Positions 51,243 to 60,772 are shown, counted from the stretch's first letter. The stretch: DNA of 64,000 nt from Deltaproteobacteria bacterium (GCA_020848745.1 JADLHM010000025.1:1-64000), one strand, 5' to 3'. The notes: generated by a model not told the origin, from the letters alone. A program made the numbers and translations.

Positions 51243-51455
51243 TTCGTCTCCTTCTCCTGATGAGGGTCACCCGCCTCCGGCGCTCTCGGCGGCGAGCGGT
51301 GCGCTCGAGTCGTGCGTGGAATGCGTCGCCCCGCCGGCGGGTCGTCGTGCCCTACCAGATCGTGCGGCAAGCGGCCAGAGCCCCGGCACGCTCGCCGCGA
51401 CGGGCATCGAACCTCGGCGCCGGGCCCACGAGCGAGCCCGCCCGGGAAGCCTCGC

Positions 51456-51911
51456 TCAGTGGACCCAGCCGCCGTCGGGACCGTTCGGCTCGTCCGCGTC
51501 GACGACCGGCGGGCGGACGGCGCCGTTGCCGTACCCTTCCCGCCGAGGCGGCTCGGGCGGCGCGGCGTCCGGCACCGGGACGAGGTCCACCAGGCGACCC
51601 ACGACCGGAACCGAGCGCAACAGCTCGGCGCCGCTCGCCAGCATCGCGCACGCCCCCGGGGCATTGGACTGGACCCACGCGGCGGCGTCCCCGACGAGCG
51701 CGGCTGCTCGCTGGCAGAGCGTCGCGACGTCCCAACCCGTCGTCTCCGACGCCGCCTCCGGCGATGGGCCGAGCCCCGCCTTGCGCTTGGCGTGGTCGAT
51801 GTCCCGCCAGAGCTGACGCATGCGCACCGCCTCGTAGCCGCGCGGACGATCGTCGGACTCGACGCGCGTCGGCTTCCGCCCACCCCGCTTTCCGCCACCC
51901 GCCCCCTTCAT
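51456..51911 (-). CDS. Hypothetical protein with central hydrophobic stretch
   Basis: 151-aa protein with GGGAGG six bases before ATG 51911. The basic N-terminus (KGAGGGKRGGRKPTRV) is followed by RMRQLWRDIDHAKRKAGLGP, a hydrophobic/alanine segment (AAALVGDAAAWVQSNAPGAC, AMLASGAELLRSVPVVGRLV) and a Pro/acidic tail. It may associate with membranes weakly. I do not recognise the family. Overlapping frames (51239-51898, 51352-51930) are Arg/Ala-rich shadows. No function is inferred. Confidence 0.6.
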   Translation of the reverse strand: MKGAGGGKRGGRKPTRVESDDRPRGYEAVRMRQLWRDIDHAKRKAGLGPSPEAASETTGWDVATLCQRAAALVGDAAAWVQSNAPGACAMLASGAELLRSVPVVGRLVDLVPVPDAAPPEPPRREGYGNGAVRPPVVDADEPNGPDGGWVH

Positions 51912-51959
51912 GCGCCGCCTCCCTTACCATCGCGCCGCGCCGGCGTCACGACGGGGCGC

Positions 51960-53207
51960 TCACGCGGCGTGCGCCAGGCGCCACGCCGGAGGACGCAGCC
52001 GCGAGATGCAGAAGGCCGCCGCGAGCGTCATCACCTCGATCGCGAGGATCGCGGGAACGTAGCTACCGGTACGGTCGCGCAGCCACCCGACGAGCGGCAC
52101 CGCGACCGCTTGCGAGAAGACGATGATGGGCCCCATGCGGCCGGCGATCGCGCCGTAGTGGCGGCGCCCGAAGCACTCGCCGAGCACGGTCGCCTGCAAC
52201 GTCGCGTTGCCGCCCATCGCGTAGCCATAGACGACGACATAGAGCGCGAGGAGGGCCGGGATCCGCGCGAACGGCAGGAGCAGCAGGCCCACCGCCTGCG
52301 CGAGGAAGCAGCCGACGATGACCCGCCGCTGCTCCACCCGCTCGAGCAGCGCCCCGAAGCCGAGCTTGCCGACGACTCCGACGCCGGCCGTCGCGCCGAG
52401 GGCGAGCGCGGCGTGCGCCGGGCTCACGCCGATGTCGATCAGGAGCGGCATCTGGTGCAGCAGCACCGCGGAGAGCCCCATGACCGTCAACGAGAACGCG
52501 CCCGCGATCAGCCAGAAATTCGGGTCGCGGACCGCGTCGCGCGGCGTGACGGAGTGCTCGATCTCGAAGGCGAGCCCGGGCGCGTCGCCGACCGGCAGGC
52601 GCTCCTCGGCGGGCAGCTCCGCCGGCGGCTTCCGCATGACGAGCGCGATCGGCGCGACGCCGGTTCCGATCACGAGCGCGCCGAGCACGACGAACGCCTG
52701 CCGCCACCCGAAGCGCGCGATCAGCGTCTGCGCCAGCGGCACGAAGATCACGCCCCCCATGGAGATGCCGGCCGTCGCGAGGCCGAGCGCGCGCCCGCGC
52801 CGCCGCAGGAACCAGCCCGCCACCGCGCTGTTGCTCGGGATCGGGCCGAGCGCGGTCGAGCCGAGCGACACGCAAACGGCCATCAGCGCGTAGTACTGCG
52901 CCAGCGAGCGCACCTGGGAGAGCAGCATGAAGGTGCCTCCGAGCACGAGCGCCCCGAAGAGCTGCGAGCGCCGCGGACCGTGGCGGTCGACGACGCGGCC
53001 GACGAACGGCGACCAGAGCGCCCCGACGATCGACACCGACGAGAAGCCCCACGAGACCTGCGCGCGGCTCCAGCCGAACTCCTGGATCAAGGGCGTGAAG
53101 AAGACGCCGAAGCTGTAGAAGACGCAGCCGACGTTCAGGCAGTGCGTGAGGAAGGCGACCGCGACGATGCGCCAGCCGTAGTAGGAGGTTCGTCGAGCGC
53201 GCGGCAC
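51960..53207 (-). CDS. MFS transporter, monocarboxylate/OFA type
   Basis: Twelve-helix major facilitator (415 aa). TSYYGWRIVAVAFLTHCLNV opens it. The loop 2-3 motif is SPFVGRVVDRHGPRRSQLFG, and FLRRRGRALGLATAGISMGG marks helix 5. A cytoplasmic central loop (PAELPAEERLPVGDAPG) is followed by helices 7-12 with GKLGFGALLERVEQRRVIVG. It resembles oxalate/formate antiporter-like and monocarboxylate transporters (MCT). Start GTG 53207 is provisional. No adjacent catabolic gene reveals the substrate. Confidence 0.85.
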   Translation of the reverse strand: MPRARRTSYYGWRIVAVAFLTHCLNVGCVFYSFGVFFTPLIQEFGWSRAQVSWGFSSVSIVGALWSPFVGRVVDRHGPRRSQLFGALVLGGTFMLLSQVRSLAQYYALMAVCVSLGSTALGPIPSNSAVAGWFLRRRGRALGLATAGISMGGVIFVPLAQTLIARFGWRQAFVVLGALVIGTGVAPIALVMRKPPAELPAEERLPVGDAPGLAFEIEHSVTPRDAVRDPNFWLIAGAFSLTVMGLSAVLLHQMPLLIDIGVSPAHAALALGATAGVGVVGKLGFGALLERVEQRRVIVGCFLAQAVGLLLLPFARIPALLALYVVVYGYAMGGNATLQATVLGECFGRRHYGAIAGRMGPIIVFSQAVAVPLVGWLRDRTGSYVPAILAIEVMTLAAAFCISRLRPPAWRLAHAA

Positions 53208-53428
53208 GAACCGCGCATTGTGGAGAGCGCGCGCGGCTGCGGCAAGGTTTGGCGCCCGAGGTCGGCCTCGGCGAGGAGCGCCTCGCGGCACGTGCCTTGC
53301 TTCCGAGGTGGACGTCGCTCTCCGTCTCGCCCGCGGAGCCGGGAGAAGCGAGCGCATCGGGCCGGAGATCAGATGTCGCGTTGTCACCAAAATGCCGTTC
53401 GCCACGCCCGTGTCGCGGAGTGGCGCGG

Positions 53429-55270
53429 GTGACCGCGTCGCTCGCGGGGGTGGCGCTGGCCGGCGCCGGCCTCGGTATCGGCATCGGCCTTCTGATCCGT
53501 CAGGACCGGCGCGCGAAGCGGACGGCCGCGCTGCTGCGCGGCCAGACCCGATTGCTCGAGATGATCGCGCTCGGGAAGCCGCACGGCGAGGTGCTCGAAG
53601 CGCTCTGTACGCTCGTCGAGCAGCAGGTGCCCGGCATGCTCTGTTCGGTGCTCCTCCTCGACGGCGACCGGCTCCGCCACGGCGCGGCGCCGGGCCTTCC
53701 CGCCGACTACTGCCGGGCGATCGACGGCATCACGATCGGACCGACCATCGGGTCCTGCGGCACGGCGGCGTACTCGCGCGCGCCGGTGGTCGTCACCGAC
53801 ATCGCCCACGACCCGCTCTGGAACGACTACCGCGACATCGCGCTCGCCCACGGCCTCGCGGCCTGCTGGTCGTTTCCCATCCTCGCGGGCGACGGGCGCT
53901 GCCTCGGAACGTTCGCGATGTACTACCGCCGCATCCGCACCCCGGCACGCGGCGACTGGCGCCTGATCGAGGTCGCGACCGACGTGGCCAAGGTCGCGCT
54001 CGAACGCCACCGCATCACGATCGAGCTGGCGCGCTCGACGGCGCGCGTCGCCGAGGAGTCGCGCGTGTCGAGCGCGCTCGCGCACGTCGGCCACGAAATG
54101 ATCTCGTCGCTCGACACCCCGGTGCTCCTCGACCGGCTCTGCCAGCTCACGACCGAGCTGCTCTCGTGCGATCTGAGTGCGACCGTCCTGCACGACCCGA
54201 CCCACCAGGTGCTCATGCCGCGCGCCTGGCACGGCTACACGCCGGAGCAGGTGGCGACGCTGCGGACGATGCGCCTCTCCGAAGCCTCGGTCGCGCCGCT
54301 GCTGCGGGCGCTCGAGCGCGACGGCGAAGCGCAGCTCCGGACCGACGCCGTCGTCGACCCGCCGAGCGCGCGCCTCCTCGCCGAGTACGGTGTCACCCAC
54401 AGTCTCTTCGTGGCGCTCCGCCGCGGCCGCGACGTGATCGGCTTCCTCTGCGCCGCCCAGCGCGGACGCACGACGCCCTTCACCCCGTTGCAGCGCCGTC
54501 TGGGCGCCGGCATCGCGCAGATCGGCTCGATGGCCCTCGCGAACGCCCGCCTCGTGGAAGAGGTCCAGCAGGCGAGCCGACTCAAGACGGAGTTCGTGTC
54601 GACGATGTCGCACGAGCTCCGCACGCCCCTGAGCGTGATCCTCGGCTACGCCGACATGCTCGACGAGCCCGGACTCGATCCCGACGAGCACCGCCGCACG
54701 CTCGCGCGCATCCGCCGCGCCGGCCTCGAGCTTCTCGAGATGATCGAGACCACGCTCAACATCGGTCGCCTCGAAGCCGGCCGGGACCCGGCGTGCATCG
54801 AGCCGGTCGACGTCTCCGTGCTGCTCGACGAGCTCGCCGCGGAGTTCACCGCCGTGCATCAGTCGCCGGCGACCGCTCTGCGGTGGCACCACCCCGCCGG
54901 TCTCGTCCTCGACACCGACCGCCGGAAGCTCCGCGTGATCCTGAAGAATCTCGTCGCCAACGCCCTCAAGTTCACGACGCGCGGCGAGGTGCGCATCGCG
55001 ACCACGATGCACGGCGACCGCTGCACCTTCACCGTCCACGACACGGGCATCGGGATCGCTGCCGACCGCCTGCCCGTCATCTTCGAGATGTTCCGCCAGG
55101 GCGACAGCTCCGACACGCGATCGTACGGCGGCGTCGGGCTCGGTCTGTACATCGTGCAGCGCTTCCTCGACCAGCTCGGCGGCGACATCGCGGTCGCGAG
55201 CGCGCTCGGTCGCGGGACGACCTTCACCGTGACGCTGCCGGCGCGCGCCGCGCTTTCGCTGACGGCGTGA
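53429..55270 (+). CDS. GAF-domain hybrid-less sensor histidine kinase
   Basis: Sensor kinase (613 aa). One N-terminal helix (LAGVALAGAGLGIGIGLLIR) is followed by a GAF domain (ALCTLVEQQVPGMLCSVLLL to LGTFAMYYRR, about residues 50-190) with a CGTAAY pocket, and a second GAF (about 220-380). The HisKA H-box is FVSTMSHELRTPLSVILGYA. HATPase boxes are ILKNLVANALKFT, DTGIGIAADRLP and GVGLGLYIVQ. GAF domains commonly sense small molecules or redox state. Start GTG 53429 with GGAG upstream; the frame before it is not protein-like. Confidence 0.88.
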   Translation: MTASLAGVALAGAGLGIGIGLLIRQDRRAKRTAALLRGQTRLLEMIALGKPHGEVLEALCTLVEQQVPGMLCSVLLLDGDRLRHGAAPGLPADYCRAIDGITIGPTIGSCGTAAYSRAPVVVTDIAHDPLWNDYRDIALAHGLAACWSFPILAGDGRCLGTFAMYYRRIRTPARGDWRLIEVATDVAKVALERHRITIELARSTARVAEESRVSSALAHVGHEMISSLDTPVLLDRLCQLTTELLSCDLSATVLHDPTHQVLMPRAWHGYTPEQVATLRTMRLSEASVAPLLRALERDGEAQLRTDAVVDPPSARLLAEYGVTHSLFVALRRGRDVIGFLCAAQRGRTTPFTPLQRRLGAGIAQIGSMALANARLVEEVQQASRLKTEFVSTMSHELRTPLSVILGYADMLDEPGLDPDEHRRTLARIRRAGLELLEMIETTLNIGRLEAGRDPACIEPVDVSVLLDELAAEFTAVHQSPATALRWHHPAGLVLDTDRRKLRVILKNLVANALKFTTRGEVRIATTMHGDRCTFTVHDTGIGIAADRLPVIFEMFRQGDSSDTRSYGGVGLGLYIVQRFLDQLGGDIAVASALGRGTTFTVTLPARAALSLTA

Positions 55271-55430
55271 CCGCGCCGGCGCTGCGCCGCGATCCCGCCG
55301 CTTCCCGGGCCGTGTTCGAGCGGCGAGCGCCCGAGCGCCACGGCATCGCGGCAGGCGAGCTGCCATTCGACCTCGCCGCCGCGACCCACCCGGGGGCACA
55401 TTCCATCCCCGCCGGGCGCGGACAAGCGGG

Positions 55431-56960
55431 TCAGCGTGCGGCGACGAACGCGTCGAGGACGTTGCGCGTCGCCTGCTGCAGACGCGGGTCGGGGGCGGCG
55501 CGGTCGCCGAAGGCGTCGAGCCCGAGGCTCCAGCCGATGGTGCCGGCCGCGAACACCCACGCGCCGCTCGGCGCCTGGTGGATCGCCGAGGCGGCCTCGG
55601 CCGTCGTCCCGGCGAAGCTCGTGAAGGACGAGCCGGAGAGGAAGGCCGTGCTGTCGACGCGGGCTGCGGGGGACGGCGCGGCGGGATCGAACGCGTCGGT
55701 CTCGTAGCCGACGATCCCCGGGATCACGTCGCCGTCGGCGAGGCCCGTGTCGGCGTAGACCCAGTGGTGGGCGTTCCGCACGACGTAGTCGGCATAGGCG
55801 CCGTGACGGCCGCCCGCGATGATGGCCCCGTGCTGGACGCCGATGAGCGCCTGCTCCGGACGCGCGAGCTCCGGGTCGCGCCACCGGACCGTCGTCGTCC
55901 CGTCCCGCACCGGGTCGAGCGCGGCGTCCTTGTAGCAGACCATGACGCGATCCGGGGCGCCCGTCGCCGACGGCGCGAAGCGTACCTGCCAGTAGGCGGC
56001 GTTGGCGCCGAAGAAGCCGAGGTGCACGCCGCGATCGCGCGCGCGCTCGATCGCGTCGTACATCGCGCGCGACCAGTACTCGTCGTGTCCCACCGAGAGG
56101 AACGCCCGGCTCCGCAGCAGCCGCTCGCCGCGCGCGTGGGTGTCGACGTCGGTCGTGTAGACGACGTCGTAGCCCTCGCGCTCGAGGAAGCGCACGAAGT
56201 GGATCTCCCAGTCGAGGAGCTGGCCCGCGCCGTCGCGGGCGTAGGGCCGATCGAAGGAGACCGCGACGGCGCGCGCATTGCCGGCGATCGTGGGCGCGCC
56301 GAAGCTGTCGCCGTAGAGGCTCTTGCCGCGCCGTCCGTCCGAGGGATAGTCGTTGTACGCCTGATACGTCGTGACGCTCTGCTGATAGACGATGTCGGCG
56401 GGCCGCTCGTCGTCGCGCACGACGAACGGGACGAAATTCGCGAAGCGCGCCTCGGTCCGCACGACGGCGAGGTAGACGCCGCTCACCCACTCCGACGGCA
56501 CCGCGAGCTCGGCGCTCGGCGCCCAGTCGCACGCGATGAGCCCCGTCTCGGCGTCGACCGGACACTCGGCCTGCCGACTTCCCGTGAGCGGCCCGAGGCT
56601 CGCGGCGAGCGCGCCGCCGAGCCCCCCGTACCAGCCGATGCGGTAGACGTCGATCGTGTACGCCTGTGGCGGATCCACGCTGACGGAGAAGGTGATCGCC
56701 TCGCCGTGGTTCACGCTCGTGGCGGAGGCGTAGGCCTTCACCTGCTCCGCCGCGTCGTCGCCGCGCGCGTAGCCGTGGAGCCAGAACTGCCAGGTGTCGG
56801 TGCCGGGCCGCCGGTTCTCGTGGGCGACGACCGACTCCGTCCGTGCCAGCGACCGGGCGTCGCCTTGACCGCCCGAGCCGCACCCGGCCACGACGAGCAG
56901 CCCGACGGCCGTCGCCACCAACCACGGATCACGCTTCACCGCCGCTCGCGTGCGCCGCAC
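55431..56960 (-). CDS. Lipoprotein with N,N-dimethylformamidase-like domain
   Basis: Secreted lipoprotein (509 aa): LVATAVGLLVVAGC lipobox, then a beta-rich N-terminal domain (VKAYASATSVNHGEAITFSV, YTIDVYRIGWYGGLGG). It carries the dimethylformamidase beta-subunit C-terminal-like domain: VYQQSVTTYQAYNDYPSDG, EREGYDVVYTTDVDTH, FLSVGHDEYWSRAMYDAIER and GFFGANAAYWQVRF. In true DMFase a Tyr/Glu/His cluster holds iron; the GHDEYW stretch fits, from memory. Lipidation and export are unlike the cytoplasmic amidase, so the substrate is unknown. GTG 56960 has AGGAG five bases upstream. Confidence 0.8.
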   Translation of the reverse strand: MRRTRAAVKRDPWLVATAVGLLVVAGCGSGGQGDARSLARTESVVAHENRRPGTDTWQFWLHGYARGDDAAEQVKAYASATSVNHGEAITFSVSVDPPQAYTIDVYRIGWYGGLGGALAASLGPLTGSRQAECPVDAETGLIACDWAPSAELAVPSEWVSGVYLAVVRTEARFANFVPFVVRDDERPADIVYQQSVTTYQAYNDYPSDGRRGKSLYGDSFGAPTIAGNARAVAVSFDRPYARDGAGQLLDWEIHFVRFLEREGYDVVYTTDVDTHARGERLLRSRAFLSVGHDEYWSRAMYDAIERARDRGVHLGFFGANAAYWQVRFAPSATGAPDRVMVCYKDAALDPVRDGTTTVRWRDPELARPEQALIGVQHGAIIAGGRHGAYADYVVRNAHHWVYADTGLADGDVIPGIVGYETDAFDPAAPSPAARVDSTAFLSGSSFTSFAGTTAEAASAIHQAPSGAWVFAAGTIGWSLGLDAFGDRAAPDPRLQQATRNVLDAFVAAR

Positions 56961-57077
56961 GGGCTCCTCCCCTTCTCGACTACGTCCGTGGTCCCCCCGA
57001 TGTTTCGCCACACGGTCCCCGGGCACCCCGAACAAGCCGCGCCGGAACGACACCGCCCTGCGCCCCGCCCCATCACG

Positions 57078-58289
57078 CTACGCCGCGACTCGCGGCAGGC
57101 TGACCGTGAACTCCGACCCGCGTCCGACCTCGCTCGCGGCGCTGACGGTGCCGCCATGCGCCTCGACGATCGCCTTCGAAAGGTAGAGCCCGAGCCCGGT
57201 CCCCGGGATCGCGCGATCGCGGTGGAAGCGGGCGTACTTGGTGAAGAGCCGCTCCAGGTCCGCCGCGGCCAGGCCGTAGCCGGTATCCCGCACCCGCAGG
57301 CACACCGCCGCCGGCGTGCTCTCGACCTTCACTTCGATCCGGCCCCCGGTCGGCGTGTACTTGAGGGCGTTGCCGACGAGATTCGTGACGACGCGTCCGA
57401 GCTGGCGGCGATCGCCGTGCACCACGCCCGAGCCGCCCTCGTGGACCAGCGTGATGTTCTTCTCGGACGCCGTCGGACGATGGCGGCCCACGATCTCGCC
57501 GGCGAGGGCGCCGAAATCGAGGCGATCACGCGCGATGCCGGCGACGCCGCGGTCGATCGCGGCCATGTGCAGGTGGTTGGTCGCGAGATCGGCGACGGCC
57601 TTCAACGACTCGGTCACCGAGCTCGCGAGGCCGAGCATCTCCGGCGAGGAACCCTCGTCCTTCAGCCGGTCGGCCAGCATCTCCATGTAGCCGAGCGCGA
57701 CGTGGACGGGGTTGTTGATGTCGTGGCGCAGGGTCGCGAGGAACTCCTCGCGCGCCTCGTTGCGGGCCGCATCGAGCGCGAGCGCCGCCGACGTCGCGAC
57801 CAGCGCGAGCACGCGCCGGTGGTCCTCGAGCGCGGCCCCGTCGCCGCGCGTGTGCACCAGCAGCACGCCGATCGGGTTGCCGCGCACCGGCAGCGGCGCA
57901 GCGATCACGGCCGCGCCGGGAGCCGGCTCGGGCACCCATGGCAGCGGCGGGACGTCGCGGATCACGACCGGATCGGGTCCCGCGAGCGCCGCCGCGAACG
58001 GCTCGCGGTCGACGCGCATCTCGGCGGTCGGCTCGACGTCGTAGCTGGCCGGCACGACCGTTTGCAGGGTGCAGATGCGGCGCGGGCCGTCGACCGCGAC
58101 GAACGCGACCGCGTCGGCGTAGCGCTCTTCCCACACGAGCTCGACGAGCGCGCGGCACGCGGACGCGAAATCGGGAACGCGCGCGAGCCGCTCGTTCACG
58201 GCGCCGAGGAAGGCCATCTCCTCGATGCGCTGGAGCAGCGCGCTCTCGGTGCTCAGAGCCGCGGCGCCGCGGTCACTCGAAGGTGGCAT
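57078..58289 (-). CDS. Soluble GAF sensor histidine kinase
   Basis: Cytoplasmic histidine kinase (about 403 aa). An N-terminal GAF-like domain (LLQRIEEMAFLGAVNERLAR to GVLLVHTRGDGAA) precedes an H-box of unusual form, FLATLRHDINNPVHVALGYM (HDINNP rather than HELRTP). The ATPase domain has VVTNLVGNALKYTPTGG, RDTGYGLAAADL and IPGTGLGLYLSKAI. It overlaps the HDOD gene by 17 bases (44 if it starts at ATG 58316). It is third of a small signalling operon; no response regulator is adjacent. Confidence 0.87.
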   Translation of the reverse strand: MPPSSDRGAAALSTESALLQRIEEMAFLGAVNERLARVPDFASACRALVELVWEERYADAVAFVAVDGPRRICTLQTVVPASYDVEPTAEMRVDREPFAAALAGPDPVVIRDVPPLPWVPEPAPGAAVIAAPLPVRGNPIGVLLVHTRGDGAALEDHRRVLALVATSAALALDAARNEAREEFLATLRHDINNPVHVALGYMEMLADRLKDEGSSPEMLGLASSVTESLKAVADLATNHLHMAAIDRGVAGIARDRLDFGALAGEIVGRHRPTASEKNITLVHEGGSGVVHGDRRQLGRVVTNLVGNALKYTPTGGRIEVKVESTPAAVCLRVRDTGYGLAAADLERLFTKYARFHRDRAIPGTGLGLYLSKAIVEAHGGTVSAASEVGRGSEFTVSLPRVAA

Positions 58290-59127
58290 AGTTGAGCGCG
58301 TGGTCGAGGTCGGCATCGAACTGCTCGAGGATGGCGTCGAGGGTCTCGGGTTCGAGGGCGAGGCGCCCCCACGCGGTCGGATCGATCGGCGCGAGCCGAC
58401 GGTCGCCGCCCGATCCGTAGCCGAGCGCGCGCACCAGCGCGTTCGCGGCGTGCACGATCGCGGTTTCGTCGCGCGCCGTGCGCGCGCGCGACGGTGCGTG
58501 GTGCCAGGTGATCGGCTCGGCGAGGCACGCCGGGAAGCGCCACTTGTCGACGAGCCAGCCCGCGACCTCGCCGTGGTCCGTACCGAGCTCCTCGCGCTCC
58601 ACCTCGATGAACGAGCGGCCCGTCCGCCCGGCCGTGTCGACGATGTGGACGAAGGCGTCGGGCAGCTGCTTGTAGAGCACGACCTTCCCGAGGTCGTGCA
58701 GCAGCCCCGCGGCGGTCGCTTCCTCGGGGTTCGCGCGTCCGGTCACCTTGGCGATCGCACCGGCGGCGACGGCGCAGCCGAGCGAGTGCTCCCAGAAGCC
58801 CGGCAATCCGGAGAGCGCGCGCATGTCGAGCACGCTCGTCGAGAGGATGACGCTGCGGGTGACGGCGGTGCCGAGCATCACGAGCGCCTGTCCCACCTGA
58901 CTGACGCTGCCCTGCGCGTTGTAGAAGGCCGAGTTCGCGAGCCGCAGCACCTGCGACGTCAGCGACTGGTCGATCTCGATGAGCTCCGCGACGCTCGCCA
59001 GGTTGATCTCCGGGTCTTCGAGCGCGATCACGACGCGCTCGAGCAGCTTCGGCAAGGTCGGGAGCGAGCGCAGGCGGCTCACCTCCCAGCGGAACTTCTC
59101 CTTGGAGGTCGGCGCGGCGGCGGTCAC
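58273..59127 (-). CDS. HDOD-domain signalling protein
   Basis: HDOD protein (284 aa). LRSLPTLPKLLERVVIALED and SVAELIEIDQSLTSQVLRLA start the domain, followed by NSAFYNAQGSVSQVGQALVM, LGTAVTRSVILSTSV and an HD-like GLLHDLGKVVLYKQLPD. This last motif keeps His-Asp (LLHDLGK), so some phosphohydrolase activity cannot be excluded, though most HDOD proteins are non-catalytic scaffolds in signalling cascades. Its start overlaps the upstream small gene as ATGA. Confidence 0.9.
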   Translation of the reverse strand: MTAAAPTSKEKFRWEVSRLRSLPTLPKLLERVVIALEDPEINLASVAELIEIDQSLTSQVLRLANSAFYNAQGSVSQVGQALVMLGTAVTRSVILSTSVLDMRALSGLPGFWEHSLGCAVAAGAIAKVTGRANPEEATAAGLLHDLGKVVLYKQLPDAFVHIVDTAGRTGRSFIEVEREELGTDHGEVAGWLVDKWRFPACLAEPITWHHAPSRARTARDETAIVHAANALVRALGYGSGGDRRLAPIDPTAWGRLALEPETLDAILEQFDADLDHALNYATFE

Positions 59128-59480
59128 GACTCGCGTCCCTCCGTGGCGGCCGCGGCGCCGACGAACGCCGCCGCACGGCGCTCCAGGTGGCGCGCGATCG
59201 CGGTCCGGATCTCGAGGAGCGCCGGGGTCGGCGGCGCCGTGGAGAAGCGCGCCGCGAGTGCCTCCCGCTCCTCGTCGAGCGTCCGCACCTGCTCCCAGGG
59301 AGCCCGCTCGCCGGCGTCGTCCACCATCACGCTCTGGACCGCCATCTGCCGCAGCACCCGCACCACACCGAGCGAGAGGAGCGTGCCGACGCCCGCGACG
59401 AGCCGCCCGTTCGCGTCGCTGATCGGCCGTGCGAGCCGCATCTGCGGCGTCGCGTACTGGAGATGGATACGAACCCCCAT
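59124..59480 (-). CDS. Small protein resembling HD-GYP N-terminal region
   Basis: 118-aa protein beginning MGVRIHLQYATPQMRLARPI, then SDANGRLVAGVGTLLSLGVV and RVLRQMAVQSVMVDDAGERA. This pattern (polar start, MRLARPI, GRLVAGVGT, one predicted beta-alpha unit ending in VMVDD) is like the N-terminal region that precedes HD-GYP or HDOD domains in other proteins. The helical rest (EEREALAARFSTAPPTPALL) ends before ATGA overlap with the HDOD gene, so the sensor and HDOD parts seem split into two genes. Confidence 0.75.
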   Translation of the reverse strand: MGVRIHLQYATPQMRLARPISDANGRLVAGVGTLLSLGVVRVLRQMAVQSVMVDDAGERAPWEQVRTLDEEREALAARFSTAPPTPALLEIRTAIARHLERRAAAFVGAAAATEGRES

Positions 59481-59632
59481 GTGTCGCTCGCTGCTACGTC
59501 GCTTGGCATGACGTAGCGCACACCTCCCCGGGCAGATTGCCCCCGGGGGTTCGTTCGGCCGTCTCGGGGCGAAACTTGAGCGTGCCCGCGCGGCGCCGGC
59601 CGCGCCGCACGACCCGCCCCCTGCGCCGGCTC

Positions 59633-60772
59633 TTAGTGTCCGGGGGCGGCCGTCCCGCCGGGCTTGAAGCGGAAGACGTGGTACGGCGCGTGCGCGTGCT
59701 GGTGGCCGGGCGCGACGAACAGGACGTGCTGCAGCGCGCTGCACGTCACGTAGAGCCAGCCGCCGGGGCCGAAGCTCAGACCGTCGGGCCAGCGGAGCTT
59801 CGGATCCTTGACCAACGTCGTGAGCCTGCGGTCGGGACCCAGCGTCAGCACCGCGGAATGCTCCGGATCGGTAACGTAGACGTTGCCGGCGTCGTCGCTG
59901 CTGAGCCCGTCGCTGATGGTCTTCGGACCGTAGTCCTCGACCTCGGCGGCGAGCGCGGCGGCCGCGAGCGCCGGATCGTCGAGCGCGGCGGTCGCGATGC
60001 GGAACAGGCGATCGCCGTTCACGGGCGCATAGTAGAGCCACCGCCCTGCGCGATCGAGCGCGATCGAGTCGACGCCGATCCTGAGCGTGTAGACGCCGAG
60101 GACGACCATGTCGCGTCCCGCGGCGTTCATCACGTAGTCCTTCGGCAGCACCGACGGATGACGGTCGAGAAGCCGCCGGCTCGTCCGCCGCTCGACGTCG
60201 TACACGACGAGCGCCGGCGTCTGCGCGATCGGGCTCGACTCCGCGATGTAGATGCGCTTCCCGTCCGGCGAGACCGCGAAATCGTTCAGCATCGAGAGGA
60301 AGCCGGCGACGTTCTTCGGGAAGTCGTACTGGTGCACGACGCGGCGGGTGTCGACGTCGAACGCCAGAATGCGCGGCTGGCTTCGTGCGTACTCGGCGTG
60401 ATCGAGCACCCAGAGCCGCCCCTGCCGGTCGATACGCACCGAGAGCGGCGTCACGAAGTGGAGCGGGGTCTCTGGCTTCTGAAACGCCTCGTCCGGAAAC
60501 GGCACGGGCTTCCCGCCCACGAGCTCCGCTACCTTGATGAGCGGCTTCCCGTCGGGGTGCAGCGTGACGAACACGCGTCCGCTCGCCGACACCGCGATGT
60601 TGCCCGGCGGGTAGTCGAGCGCCGCCACCTGCTCGACTGCGCTCGCCGGGATGGCCGGCGCGGTGGTGCGGTCCTCCAGACGCACGCCGCCGCCGAAGAG
60701 GAGGCGGACGCCGAGCAAGAAAACCGCGAGCGCTACGACGAGCCCGACGAGGAGACGAACGAGGACGCGCAT
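59633..60772 (-). CDS. MRJP/yellow-like secreted beta-propeller protein
   Basis: Membrane-anchored or secreted propeller (379 aa). An N-terminal helix (LLVGLVVALAVFLLGVRLLF) is followed by SMP-30/major-royal-jelly-type blades: LDYPPGNIAVSASGRVFVTL, LWVLDHAEYARSQPRILAFD, LNDFAVSPDGKRIYIAESSP, GVDSIALDRAGRWLYYAPVN, TISDGLSSDDAGNVYVTDPE and WPDGLSFGPGGWLYVTCSAL. Bacterial members are often lactonases or of unknown role. Start ATG 60772; the upstream extension lacks homology. Confidence 0.82.
   Translation of the reverse strand: MRVLVRLLVGLVVALAVFLLGVRLLFGGGVRLEDRTTAPAIPASAVEQVAALDYPPGNIAVSASGRVFVTLHPDGKPLIKVAELVGGKPVPFPDEAFQKPETPLHFVTPLSVRIDRQGRLWVLDHAEYARSQPRILAFDVDTRRVVHQYDFPKNVAGFLSMLNDFAVSPDGKRIYIAESSPIAQTPALVVYDVERRTSRRLLDRHPSVLPKDYVMNAAGRDMVVLGVYTLRIGVDSIALDRAGRWLYYAPVNGDRLFRIATAALDDPALAAAALAAEVEDYGPKTISDGLSSDDAGNVYVTDPEHSAVLTLGPDRRLTTLVKDPKLRWPDGLSFGPGGWLYVTCSALQHVLFVAPGHQHAHAPYHVFRFKPGGTAAPGH

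Noticed and set aside
51239-51930. Alternative frames 51239-51898 and 51352-51930 on the minus strand
   Set aside because: The frame 51456-51911 has a strong GGGAGG ribosome site and more protein-like sequence; the others are Ser/Arg/Ala-rich.
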